Source: Nonomuraea endophytica (GTDB lineage Bacteria; Actinomycetota; Actinomycetes; Streptosporangiales; Streptosporangiaceae). Taken from it: a stretch of DNA of 64,000 bases. The DNA lies in contig NZ_JACHIN010000009.1 in assembly GCF_014203235.1 (NCBI RefSeq), forward strand, positions 1 to 64,000, written 5' to 3'. Shown here piece after piece: positions 41,128 to 49,306 of the stretch; within the stretch, counting starts at the first letter, position 1; each line of letters opens with the position of its first letter. The notes under the pieces were generated by a model. The model was not told where the DNA came from, ran no database searches, and was given only the letters and a program-made list of their open reading frames with translations. The position numbers and the translations under genes were made by a program.

Positions 41128-42351
41128 GTGGAACTGACGGTGGTCATGCCTTGCCTCAACGAGGCGGAGACCGTGGAAGTCTGTGTCCGCAAAGCACTTG
41201 CGTGCATGGAGGAGCACGGGATCGAGGGCGAGGTGCTGATCGCCGACAACGGCAGCACCGACGGTTCCCAGCAACTGGCCAGGGACGCCGGCGCCCGTGT
41301 GGTCCACGTTGACGCGAAGGGCTACGGCAACGCGTTGATGGGCGGCATCAGGGCCGCGCGCGGCAAATACGTCATCATGGGCGACGCCGACGACTCCTAC
41401 GACTTCACCGGCCTGCTGCCCTTCGTCGAGCAGTTGCGCGAGGGCGCCGACCTCGTCATGGGCAACCGGTTCAAGGGCGGCATCGCCCCCGGCGCCATGC
41501 CCCCGCTCCACCGCTACCTCGGCAACCCCGTCCTGTCGTTCGTCGGGCGGCTGTTCTTCCCGAGCGCCATCGGCGACTTCCACTGCGGCCTGCGCGGCTT
41601 CCGGCGTGAGTCCATCCTCCGCCTCGGCCTGCAGACGGGCGGCATGGAGTTCGCCAGCGAGATGGTCGTCAAGTCCACGCTCCAGGGACTCGACGTGCGC
41701 GAGGTCCCGACCACGCTCTCGCCCGACGGCCGCTCCCGCCCGCCGCACCTGCGCTCCTGGCGCGACGGCTGGCGCCACCTGCGCTTCCTGCTCCTCTACA
41801 GCCCGAAGTGGCTGTTCTTCATCCCCGGGCTCGCGCTCATGCTCGTCGGCCTGGTCGCCGGCACCGCGCTGACCTTCGGCCCGGTCCGGATCGGCGAACT
41901 CGCCTTCGACGTCGACACCCTGGTCGGGGCGTCGGCCATGGTCGTGATCGGCTTCCAGGCGGCGTTGTTCGCGCTGTTCACCAAGGTGTACGCGGCGGAG
42001 GAGGGCTTCCTGCCCGAGTCGCCACGGGTCCGCAAGCTCATCAGCATCGTGACCCTGGAAAAGGGCCTCGTGGTCGGTGGACTGCTGGCCCTGGCCGGTC
42101 TGATCGGGCTGGTGATGTCGCTGGTGCACTGGCAGGTGCGCAGCTTCGGCGAACTCGACCCGCGCGAGTCCCTGCGCCTCGTGGTGCCGGCGGCCACGGC
42201 GTTCATCATGAGCTTCCAGACCATCTTCGCCTCGCTGTTCATCAGCATCCTGGGCATCCGGCGCAGCCGCGAGACCCCGATCGACTACGCGGCCAAGGCC
42301 GCCGAGGAAGCCGCCGAAGCGGTCACCCGCGAGGACTCCTCCACCCACTGA
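41128..42351 (+). CDS. GT2 glycosyltransferase with C-terminal membrane anchor (polyprenyl-phosphate sugar synthase-like)
   Basis: The catalytic part has VVMPCLNEAETVEVCVRKAL, IADNGSTDGSQQLARDAGA and the DXD-type GDADDSYDFTGLLP, as in DPM1/DPG synthase enzymes that load mannose or glucose on polyprenyl phosphate. Four hydrophobic helices follow from about 230 to 380. It could provide the lipid-linked sugar for the nearby PMTs. The start is GTG 41128 with GGAAGGG 7 bases before; an earlier ATG at 41086 would add a poorly supported Cys-rich leader. Confidence 0.85.
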   Translation: MELTVVMPCLNEAETVEVCVRKALACMEEHGIEGEVLIADNGSTDGSQQLARDAGARVVHVDAKGYGNALMGGIRAARGKYVIMGDADDSYDFTGLLPFVEQLREGADLVMGNRFKGGIAPGAMPPLHRYLGNPVLSFVGRLFFPSAIGDFHCGLRGFRRESILRLGLQTGGMEFASEMVVKSTLQGLDVREVPTTLSPDGRSRPPHLRSWRDGWRHLRFLLLYSPKWLFFIPGLALMLVGLVAGTALTFGPVRIGELAFDVDTLVGASAMVVIGFQAALFALFTKVYAAEEGFLPESPRVRKLISIVTLEKGLVVGGLLALAGLIGLVMSLVHWQVRSFGELDPRESLRLVVPAATAFIMSFQTIFASLFISILGIRRSRETPIDYAAKAAEEAAEAVTREDSSTH

Positions 42352-42578
42352 CAACGCCTTTCACCCCCGCTCAGACGCTCCCGACCTCGCCGCTGCTGGT
42401 CGTTGACGGACCAAGAGCGATCGAGACGCCTTGTGGGCTCCGCCGTCCTGGCTGGGTGCGGACCAGCGCTCGGGTGGCGTGCCAACCGCGCTCGACGTCT
42501 GATTCACGGCTGATACATGGCCGAGGCGGAGCGGACGTGCGCGTACGGCACCATGGAGGTGTCGACTTAAGGGGTGAA

Positions 42579-43271
42579 ATGTCTGGTTTGCGGGAGGAGG
42601 ATCCCGTCAGGGTGCTGCTCGTCGAGGACGACGAGGTGATCCGCAAGTCGGTCGCCATGGCGCTGGAGCGCTACGGCTACCGCGTGAGCACCGCCCAGGA
42701 CGGCCTCACCGGACTGGAGATGTCCCGGGAAGGCGGCCACGACCTGCTGCTTCTTGACGTGATGCTGCCCGGCCTGGACGGCATCGGCCTGTGCAGGAAG
42801 GTCAGGGAGACCAGCCTCGCCCCGATCCTGATGATGTCGGCCCGCGGCGACTCGCTCGACGTGGTCTCCGGGCTGGAGGCGGGCGCCGACGACTACGTGG
42901 TCAAGCCGGTCGACACCGCCGTGCTCGTGGCGAGGATCCGGTCGCTGCTGCGGCGTGCCGCCCCGGCGCCCGAGTCCGCCGGGGGCGGGGCGCTCGTCTT
43001 CGGCGACCTGTCCATCGACCGGGACGGCCTGGAGGTGACCAGGGCCGGGCAGCCGGTCGCGCTGGCCCCCACCGAGCTGCGGCTGCTGCTGGAGTTCGCG
43101 GCCAACCCCGGGATCGTCCTGGACCGCCAGACGCTGCTCTCCAACGTCTGGGACTACGGCTGGAACGGCGACAGCCGCGTCGTCGACCTGTGCGTACAGC
43201 GCCTGCGCAAGAAGATCGGCGCCGACCGGATCGAGACCGTGCGCGGTTTCGGCTACAAGCTGCGCCGGTGA
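42579..43271 (+). CDS. OmpR-family response regulator
   Basis: Receiver domain at 10-120: VRVLLVEDDEVIRKSVAMAL, phosphoacceptor Asp in LLLLDVMLPGLDGIGL, Thr/Ser and Lys in DDYVVKPVD. The C-terminal domain is an OmpR winged helix (LAPTELRLLLEFAANPG, SRVVDLCVQRLRKKIGADRI). Kinase gene overlaps by 4 bases downstream. The pair is close in layout to CseB/CseC of Streptomyces (cell-envelope stress) though a sigma factor gene is missing here. The ribosome site AAGGGGTGA precedes ATG 42579. Confidence 0.92.
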   Translation: MSGLREEDPVRVLLVEDDEVIRKSVAMALERYGYRVSTAQDGLTGLEMSREGGHDLLLLDVMLPGLDGIGLCRKVRETSLAPILMMSARGDSLDVVSGLEAGADDYVVKPVDTAVLVARIRSLLRRAAPAPESAGGGALVFGDLSIDRDGLEVTRAGQPVALAPTELRLLLEFAANPGIVLDRQTLLSNVWDYGWNGDSRVVDLCVQRLRKKIGADRIETVRGFGYKLRR

Positions 43272-44473
43272 GGTCGCTTCGCTGGCGGATCGCCGCCCTG
43301 GTGGCGCTGGCCTGCTGTGCGGTGGCCGTGGTCATCGGCGTGCTGGTCCACCGGGGCACGCTCGAACGTTCCTTGCAGGTGGGCAGGGAGCGCGCGTACA
43401 ACGCGCTGACCGAGATGCGGCGGGAGGGGACGGGGCAGGACAAGTCGACCGAGGAGATCCCGCCGCCGCTCCTGTCCCAGATGCTCCTGTCGGACGAACC
43501 GGCCTATTGGTTCGACGACCGCAAATCGGAGAGCCCCTGGATGTGGGGCGGGCAGCGGGTGGGCGACCAGTTGCTGACCGTGCAGGTCGACATGGGCGTG
43601 CACATGCGGGCATTGGTGGCCTTCGACCGGGACGTCGCGCAGGCCTCGCTCGGCGCGCTGGCCGTGATCGTCCCGCTGTCGTTGCTGCTGGCCGAGCTGC
43701 CCAACCGTCGGCTGCGGCGGGTGGCGGGGACCGCGCGGCGCATCGCCGGCGGCGACCTGGACGCCCGCATCGCCGGCCCGGCCCGTCGCGGCGACGAGAT
43801 CGCCGACATCTCCACGGCCGTCGACTCGATGGCCGACAGCCTCCAGACCCGCCTCCAGAACGAGCAGCGCTTCACCGCCGACGTGGCCCACGAACTGCGC
43901 ACCCCGCTCATGGGCCTGGTCACCTCCGCCGAGCTGCTGCCGGAGGGGGAGGCGACCGACCTGGTCCGCGACCGGGTGCGCGTGCTGCGCGCTCTCGTGG
44001 AGGACCTGCTGGAGATCTCCCGCCTGGACGCGGGCGCCGAGCGCGCCGACCTCAGGCCCGTCGCGCTCGCCGACGTCGTCAGCGCGTCCCTGAAACAGAC
44101 CGCCCTCCCGGTACGGCTGGCCGCCCCCACCTCGGGCACCTTGGGCACCGCCGAGACCGATCCCCGGCGCCTCGATCGCATCCTCGCCAACCTGGTCATC
44201 AACGCCCACCGCCACGGCGGCGCCCCCGTGGAGGTGGCGGTGGACGGCACGACGATCGTCGTCCGCGACCACGGTCCGGGCTTCCCCGCCGACCTGCTGG
44301 CCGACGGCCCGCAGCGCTTCCGCACCGGAGCCGCCGAACGCGGCCGGGGGCACGGCCTGGGCCTGACGATCGCCACGGGACAGGCCCGGGTCATCGGCGC
44401 CACCCTCACCCTGGCCAACGCCCCGGACGGCGGCGCCGTAGCCACCCTCCGCCTGCCGCCCGCAGGTGGGTGA
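43268..44473 (+). CDS. Sensor histidine kinase, CseC-like
   Basis: Two transmembrane helices (LVALACCAVAVVIGVLVH and LGALAVIVPLSLLLAEL) flank an extracytoplasmic sensor of about 100 residues. A HAMP domain (RIAGGDLDARIAG) and an H box (FTADVAHELRTPLMGLVT) follow, then N box (ILANLVINAHRHGG) and G boxes (DHGPGFP, GHGLGLTI). It phosphorylates the coupled regulator; the signal is not known. GTG 43268 overlaps the regulator stop (GTGA). Confidence 0.92.
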   Translation: MRSLRWRIAALVALACCAVAVVIGVLVHRGTLERSLQVGRERAYNALTEMRREGTGQDKSTEEIPPPLLSQMLLSDEPAYWFDDRKSESPWMWGGQRVGDQLLTVQVDMGVHMRALVAFDRDVAQASLGALAVIVPLSLLLAELPNRRLRRVAGTARRIAGGDLDARIAGPARRGDEIADISTAVDSMADSLQTRLQNEQRFTADVAHELRTPLMGLVTSAELLPEGEATDLVRDRVRVLRALVEDLLEISRLDAGAERADLRPVALADVVSASLKQTALPVRLAAPTSGTLGTAETDPRRLDRILANLVINAHRHGGAPVEVAVDGTTIVVRDHGPGFPADLLADGPQRFRTGAAERGRGHGLGLTIATGQARVIGATLTLANAPDGGAVATLRLPPAGG

Positions 44474-44475
44474 GC

Positions 44476-45639
44476 TCAGACGGCGACGGGGACCGCGCGG
44501 CGGTGCAGCGCGTGGCCGAGTGCGCCCAGTCCCAGCGCGCCCGCGGCCATCGCTGCGCCCACCCAGCCCACGGACGGGTAGCCGAACCCGGCGCTGATGC
44601 CCAGTCCCGCCAGCCAGGGAGCGAGGGTGTTGCCGACGTTGAACGCCGAGACGTTCGTGGACCCGGCCAGCGTCGCGGCGGAGCCGGCCAGGGCGTACAC
44701 GCGGACGCTGACCGCCGGGTTGGTGGCCATGCCGGCGACGCCCATCAGGAAGATCGTGACGACCATGGCCACCGGGGACGAGGCCAGGAGCGCGACTCCG
44801 GCCGAGGTGACGAGCACTCCGGCCATGCCGATGTAGAAGGTGGTGAACGGCCGGGCGTCCGCCGTACGACCGCCGATGGTGATGCCGATGAGGCTGCCGA
44901 GCCCGAACAGGGCGAGGACCAGCGAGACCCACCCTTCTGACAGGCCGGTCGTGTCGGTCAGGAGCGCGCCGAGGTAGCCGAAGCTGGCCATCATGGAGCT
45001 GAAGCTCAGCGAGACCGCGCCATAGGTGATCCACAGCCGCAGGTTGGCCATGGCCCGCAACTCGTCGCGCAGGCGCGGTACGGCGGCTGCCGCCCGCCCC
45101 GCGGGCACCAGGGCGAAGACGCCGGCGAAGGCCAGCGCGGTGAGCACGGCGACGGTCCAGAAGGCGGCGCGCCAGTCGGCGAACTGGCTGATGAGCGTGC
45201 CGGCGGGCACACCGAGGACGGTGGACAGCGTGATGCCGCCCACGACGACGGCCAGCGCCCTGGCCCTGGAGCCGACGGGCACCATGTCGGTCGCGGCGAC
45301 GGCGGCCACGCCGAAGAACCCGGCGTAGACGAAGGCGCCGACGACGCGGGTGGCGAACAGCACCCCGTAGTCGGGCGCGATCGCGCCCACCACGTGCATG
45401 GCGACGAAGACGGCGAGAAAGGCCAGCAACGTACGGCGGCGCGGCCACCGCAACGTGAGCGCGGCCAGCAGCGGCGCCCCGATCACCATCCCGATCGCGA
45501 ACGCCGAGATCAACAGCCCGGCGTCCGGGACGGTGACGCCCAGGTCGGCGGCCATCGCGGGCAACAGTCCGGCGAGCATGAACTCCGAGGTCCCCATGGC
45601 GAAGATCGCCAGTCCGAGGACATAGACGGCGAGGGGCAT
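44476..45639 (-). CDS. MFS transporter of the AraJ/Cmx (DHA1) type
   Basis: Twelve hydrophobic segments over 387 residues; the opening YVLGLAIFAMGTSEFMLAGL is the hallmark of the AraJ/Cml/Cmx branch of DHA1 exporters, as is LVLALFGLGSLIGITIGGR. These pumps export sugars or drugs such as chloramphenicol. AAGGAGACGT gives a strong ribosome site for ATG 45639. The TetR gene lies 63 bases upstream on the same strand, so the pump is very likely under its control. Confidence 0.9.
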   Translation of the reverse strand: MPLAVYVLGLAIFAMGTSEFMLAGLLPAMAADLGVTVPDAGLLISAFAIGMVIGAPLLAALTLRWPRRRTLLAFLAVFVAMHVVGAIAPDYGVLFATRVVGAFVYAGFFGVAAVAATDMVPVGSRARALAVVVGGITLSTVLGVPAGTLISQFADWRAAFWTVAVLTALAFAGVFALVPAGRAAAAVPRLRDELRAMANLRLWITYGAVSLSFSSMMASFGYLGALLTDTTGLSEGWVSLVLALFGLGSLIGITIGGRTADARPFTTFYIGMAGVLVTSAGVALLASSPVAMVVTIFLMGVAGMATNPAVSVRVYALAGSAATLAGSTNVSAFNVGNTLAPWLAGLGISAGFGYPSVGWVGAAMAAGALGLGALGHALHRRAVPVAV

Positions 45640-45702
45640 ACGTCTCCTTAGTTTTAGATCGATCGATTCAAAATGAGGGCATGCCAAAGAGGTGTGAGGG
45701 CG

Positions 45703-46275
45703 TCAGAACGCGCCGAGCGCCGTCTGGATGACCGCCTGCGCGGCCGCCGGTCCAGCGCCCCCGCGCAGCGAGACCTGGATCCCGCTGATGGTCGCGATGA
45801 CGAAGTGCGCGAGCGCGGTGGCGTCCCTGTCCGCCGCGAGCTCTCCCGAGATCTTGCCGGCCTCGATCGCCGCTCGCAGCGCCTCAAGGCGCCGCTCGTA
45901 GTCGCGCTTGAGCATCGCGGCCACCTCGGCGTCGTGCGGGGCCAGCTCGATCATCGTGTTCACCACCAGGCAGCCACGGGGGATGCCGTCGCGGGGGTCG
46001 ACGGCCTGGCGCATCAGGGTCCCGATCTTCTCGCGGACCGGCGCCGGGCCCTCCAGCGTCTCGATGATGCCCGCGGTCCTGATGTCCATGTAGTGCCGCA
46101 GGGACTTCTTGAACAGGTGGTGTTTGCTGGTGAAGGTGTTGTAGATGCTGCTGCGGCCCAGGCCGGTGGCGGTGCAGAGGTCCTGGGTCGAGGTCGCCTC
46201 GTACCCGGCGCCCAGGAACGCGCGCATCGCCGCGTCCACCGCGCGCTCCTCGTCGAACTGCCTCGGTCGTGCCAT
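45703..46275 (-). CDS. TetR-family repressor
   Basis: The helix-turn-helix FDEERAVDAAMRAFLGAGYE, ATSTQDLCTATGLGRSSIYN, TFTSKHHLFKKSL is standard TetR; a C-terminal helical ligand domain (190 residues in total) contains RGCLVVNTMIELAPHDAEVA, typical of the YxaF/LmrA-like branch (TetR_C). It probably senses a drug and derepresses the downstream MFS. The 63-base gap contains TCGATCGA within an AT-rich stretch, a possible operator. Confidence 0.9.
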   Translation of the reverse strand: MARPRQFDEERAVDAAMRAFLGAGYEATSTQDLCTATGLGRSSIYNTFTSKHHLFKKSLRHYMDIRTAGIIETLEGPAPVREKIGTLMRQAVDPRDGIPRGCLVVNTMIELAPHDAEVAAMLKRDYERRLEALRAAIEAGKISGELAADRDATALAHFVIATISGIQVSLRGGAGPAAAQAVIQTALGAF

Positions 46276-46347
46276 GGGACCGACGTTAGCACGTTTTGGA
46301 CTGACCCATCTAATACTCCAGGTGGCGGGAACCCGTAGGCTTAGGGC

Positions 46348-48138
46348 ATGTCCCAGCACATCTTGACCGCTGTCGCGTGGCCCTACGCCAACGGCCCCCG
46401 CCACATCGGGCACGTCTCCGGGTTCGGCGTGCCGTCCGACGTCTTCAGTCGCTACCAGCGCATGGCGGGCAACAAGGTGCTGATGGTCTCCGGCACCGAC
46501 GAGCACGGCACCCCCATCCAGGTCCAGGCGGACAAGGAAGGCGTCACGGCGCGGGAGCTGGCCGACCGCTACAACCGGGTCATCGCCGAAGACCTCACCG
46601 GCCTGGGGCTGTCCTACGACCTGTTCACCCGGACCACGACGAACAACCACTACGCCGTCACGCAGGAGATCTTCAAGGGCCTGTTCGACAACGGCTACAT
46701 CTTCCCGAAGACCACGATGGGCGCCATCTCCCCGTCCACCGGGCGCACACTGCCCGACCGCTACATCGAGGGCACCTGCCCCATCTGCGGCTACGACGGA
46801 GCGCGCGGCGACCAGTGCGACAACTGCGGCAACCAGCTCGACCCGATCCAGCTGATCAACCCCAAGAGCCGCATCAACGGCGAGACCCCCGTCTTCGTCG
46901 AGACCGAGCACTTCATGCTCGACCTGCCCGCCTTCGCCGAGGTGCTCGGCACCTACCTGCAGTCCAAGCAGGGCGAGTGGCGGCCCAACGTGCTCAAGTT
47001 CGCCCTCAACCTGCTCGGCGACCTGCAGCCCAGGGCGATCAGCCGCGACCTCGACTGGGGCGTGCCGATCCCGCTCGACGGCTGGAGCGAGCAGGCCAAC
47101 AAGCGGCTCTACGTCTGGTTCGACGCGGTCATCGGCTACCTCAGCGCGAGCATCGAGTGGGCCAGGCGCAGCGGCGACCCCGACGCGTGGCGCCAGTGGT
47201 GGCAAAACCCGGACGCCAAGAGCTATTACTTCATGGGCAAGGACAACATCGTCTTCCACGCCGAGATCTGGCCGGCGATGCTGCTCGGCTACAGCGGCAT
47301 CGGCGCCAGGGGCGGCAAGGCGGGCTCGCTGGGCGCGCTCAACGTGCCGTCCGAGGTGGTCTCCAGCGAGTTCCTGACGATGGAGGGCCGCAAGTTCTCC
47401 TCCTCGCGGCAGGTCGTCATCTACGTACGCGACTTCCTGGCGCGCTACGACGCCGACGCGCTGCGCTACTACATCGCGGTCGCCGGGCCGGAGAACCAGG
47501 ACACCGACTTCACCTGGCAGGAGTTCGTCAACCGCAACAACGGCGAGCTCGTCGCGGCCTGGGGCAACCTGGTCAACCGCTCGATCTCGATGGCGGCCAA
47601 GAACTTCGGCGTCATCCCCGAGGCCGGCGAGCTGACCGACGCCGACCGGGCGCTGCTGGAGCGTTCGCGGGCGGCGTTCGGGCCGGTGGGCGCCGAGCTG
47701 AACCGCTCGCGGTTCAAGAACGCCATCACCGAGGCGCTCGACGTGGTCCGCGACGCCAACAAATACCTGGCCGAGCAGGAGCCCTGGAAGCTCAAGGACG
47801 ACGCGGAGCGGCAGAAGTCGATCCTGTTCACCGCTCTGCAGGTCGTCGACGACGCCAAGACGATGCTCACGCCGTTCCTGCCGGCTTCGTCCAACAAGGT
47901 CCACGCCATGCTCGGCGGCGAGGGCGTCTGGTCGGGCATGCCGGAGATCCGGGAGGTCGACGAGGACGGCGGCACGCCGTACCCGGTGATCACCGGCGAC
48001 TACAAGGACGGCGCGCGGTGGGAGCACCGGCCGATCAAGCCGGGCACACCGCTCGCGCCGCCGGTGCCGCTGTTCAAGAAGCTCGACCCGAAGGTCGTGG
48101 ACGAAGAGCTCGCGCGCCTGGATACTCCGGCAGAGTGA
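46348..48138 (+). CDS. metG: Methionyl-tRNA synthetase
   Basis: HIGH-type motif AWPYANGPRHIGHVSG, zinc knuckle CPICGYDGARGDQCDNCG with a single metal site, and the KMSKS equivalent GRKFSSSRQ are visible; the anticodon-binding helix domain follows (about 420-560). It charges tRNA-Met. It has 596 residues with no extra C-terminal dimer domain. The last 65 bases overlap the convergent FAD-oxidoreductase gene, more than usual but both frames are well supported. Confidence 0.95.
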   Translation: MSQHILTAVAWPYANGPRHIGHVSGFGVPSDVFSRYQRMAGNKVLMVSGTDEHGTPIQVQADKEGVTARELADRYNRVIAEDLTGLGLSYDLFTRTTTNNHYAVTQEIFKGLFDNGYIFPKTTMGAISPSTGRTLPDRYIEGTCPICGYDGARGDQCDNCGNQLDPIQLINPKSRINGETPVFVETEHFMLDLPAFAEVLGTYLQSKQGEWRPNVLKFALNLLGDLQPRAISRDLDWGVPIPLDGWSEQANKRLYVWFDAVIGYLSASIEWARRSGDPDAWRQWWQNPDAKSYYFMGKDNIVFHAEIWPAMLLGYSGIGARGGKAGSLGALNVPSEVVSSEFLTMEGRKFSSSRQVVIYVRDFLARYDADALRYYIAVAGPENQDTDFTWQEFVNRNNGELVAAWGNLVNRSISMAAKNFGVIPEAGELTDADRALLERSRAAFGPVGAELNRSRFKNAITEALDVVRDANKYLAEQEPWKLKDDAERQKSILFTALQVVDDAKTMLTPFLPASSNKVHAMLGGEGVWSGMPEIREVDEDGGTPYPVITGDYKDGARWEHRPIKPGTPLAPPVPLFKKLDPKVVDEELARLDTPAE

Positions 48139-49282
48139 TCGCCTCGGCGGTCTTCCTGACCGACTTGGCCATGATGCCCTTCCACGGCAGGTAGGGGAGA
48201 AGCTTGTAGTTCTGGTTCATGAACCAGGCCATGAACTTGTTGTCAGGAACCATGAACTTGCTGACCCCCACGGCCGACTTCTGCGCTCCGGCCACGTAGT
48301 CGCGCATGATCCGCTCATAGGCGGCGAAGCCGTCGACGTGGCCGTGGGCGGCGATCTCCCCCGCCAGCACGTACGCACCGACCACCGACAGCCCGGTGCC
48401 CATTCCCGACAGCGGGGACGGGCACCAGGCGGCGTCACCGACGAGCGCGATCCGCCCGCGTGACCACCGGTCCATGTGGATCTGGCTGATCGAGTCGAAG
48501 TAGAACTCCTCCGCCTTCCACATGTCCTCAAGCAGTCGCGGCACGATCCAGCCGACGTCCTTGAAGGCGTCGGCCAGCAGGCGCTTCTGCTCGTCGGTGT
48601 CGTGGCGGTCGTAGGTGAGCTCCGGCGAGCCGAAGAAGAACACCGCCTTGGCCTCGGTGTTGGCCCGCGAGCTGTAGGAGGCGGCCATCTTGCCTGGCAC
48701 GTTCAGGCCTTGGCCGCTGTAGTCGAGGCCGAGGTGGTTGGGCGTGGTGAAGACCGCGTTGTACAGCCCGAGGTAGGTGTGGAAGCGCGATTCCGGGCCG
48801 AAGGCCAGCGAGCGTACGTTGGAGTGCAGCCCGTCGGCGCCGATGACCAGGTCGAAGCGGCGGGTGGCGCCGCGCTGGAAGGTGACGGCCACGCCGTGGG
48901 CGTCCTCGTGGAGTTCGGCGATCGAGTCGCCGAAGATGTACTCCGTCTTCTCCCGCGTCCGCTCGTACAGGATGCGGCCCAGGTCGCCGCGCAGGATCTC
49001 GACGTCACCGGCGAAGATGTCGTCGGGCATCTTGGCCAGCTTCTTGCCCGCCTCGTTGACGTTCCACAAGGCGCCCATGTTGGTCTGCTCGCGCTCGATG
49101 TCGGAAAGAACTCCCATCTTGCGCAGGACGCTCAGGTGCGCCTTGCCGCGGAAGTCGACGGCGTGGCCGCCTTCACGCAGCGCGGGGGCCCGTTCGACGA
49201 TCGTCGTGGTGAAGCCGTAGGTGTTGAGCCAGTGGGCCAGGGCGGGGCCGGCGATGCTCGCGCCGGAGATCAGGATGTCCAT
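48074..49282 (-). CDS. FAD-dependent monooxygenase (PHBH/TetX-like fold)
   Basis: The N-terminus DILISGASIAGPALAHWLNT is the Rossmann FAD site; GADGLHSNVR (DG motif) and ALVGDAAWCPSPLSGMGTGL (GD motif) complete the group A flavoprotein monooxygenase pattern. Related enzymes hydroxylate aromatic polyketides or inactivate antibiotics such as tetracyclines and rifamycins; the substrate here cannot be inferred. It has 402 residues. The gene starts 24 bases after the SARP-type regulator, so both are likely one operon. Confidence 0.88.
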   Translation of the reverse strand: MDILISGASIAGPALAHWLNTYGFTTTIVERAPALREGGHAVDFRGKAHLSVLRKMGVLSDIEREQTNMGALWNVNEAGKKLAKMPDDIFAGDVEILRGDLGRILYERTREKTEYIFGDSIAELHEDAHGVAVTFQRGATRRFDLVIGADGLHSNVRSLAFGPESRFHTYLGLYNAVFTTPNHLGLDYSGQGLNVPGKMAASYSSRANTEAKAVFFFGSPELTYDRHDTDEQKRLLADAFKDVGWIVPRLLEDMWKAEEFYFDSISQIHMDRWSRGRIALVGDAAWCPSPLSGMGTGLSVVGAYVLAGEIAAHGHVDGFAAYERIMRDYVAGAQKSAVGVSKFMVPDNKFMAWFMNQNYKLLPYLPWKGIMAKSVRKTAEAITLPEYPGARALRPRPSGRAS

Positions 49283-49306
49283 GGCGGCGAGCCTGCCCGG
49301 TGGTGC

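Noticed and set aside
46277..48027. Upstream extension of the tetR frame across metG
   Set aside because: It is antisense to metG; TetR has a normal start at 46275.
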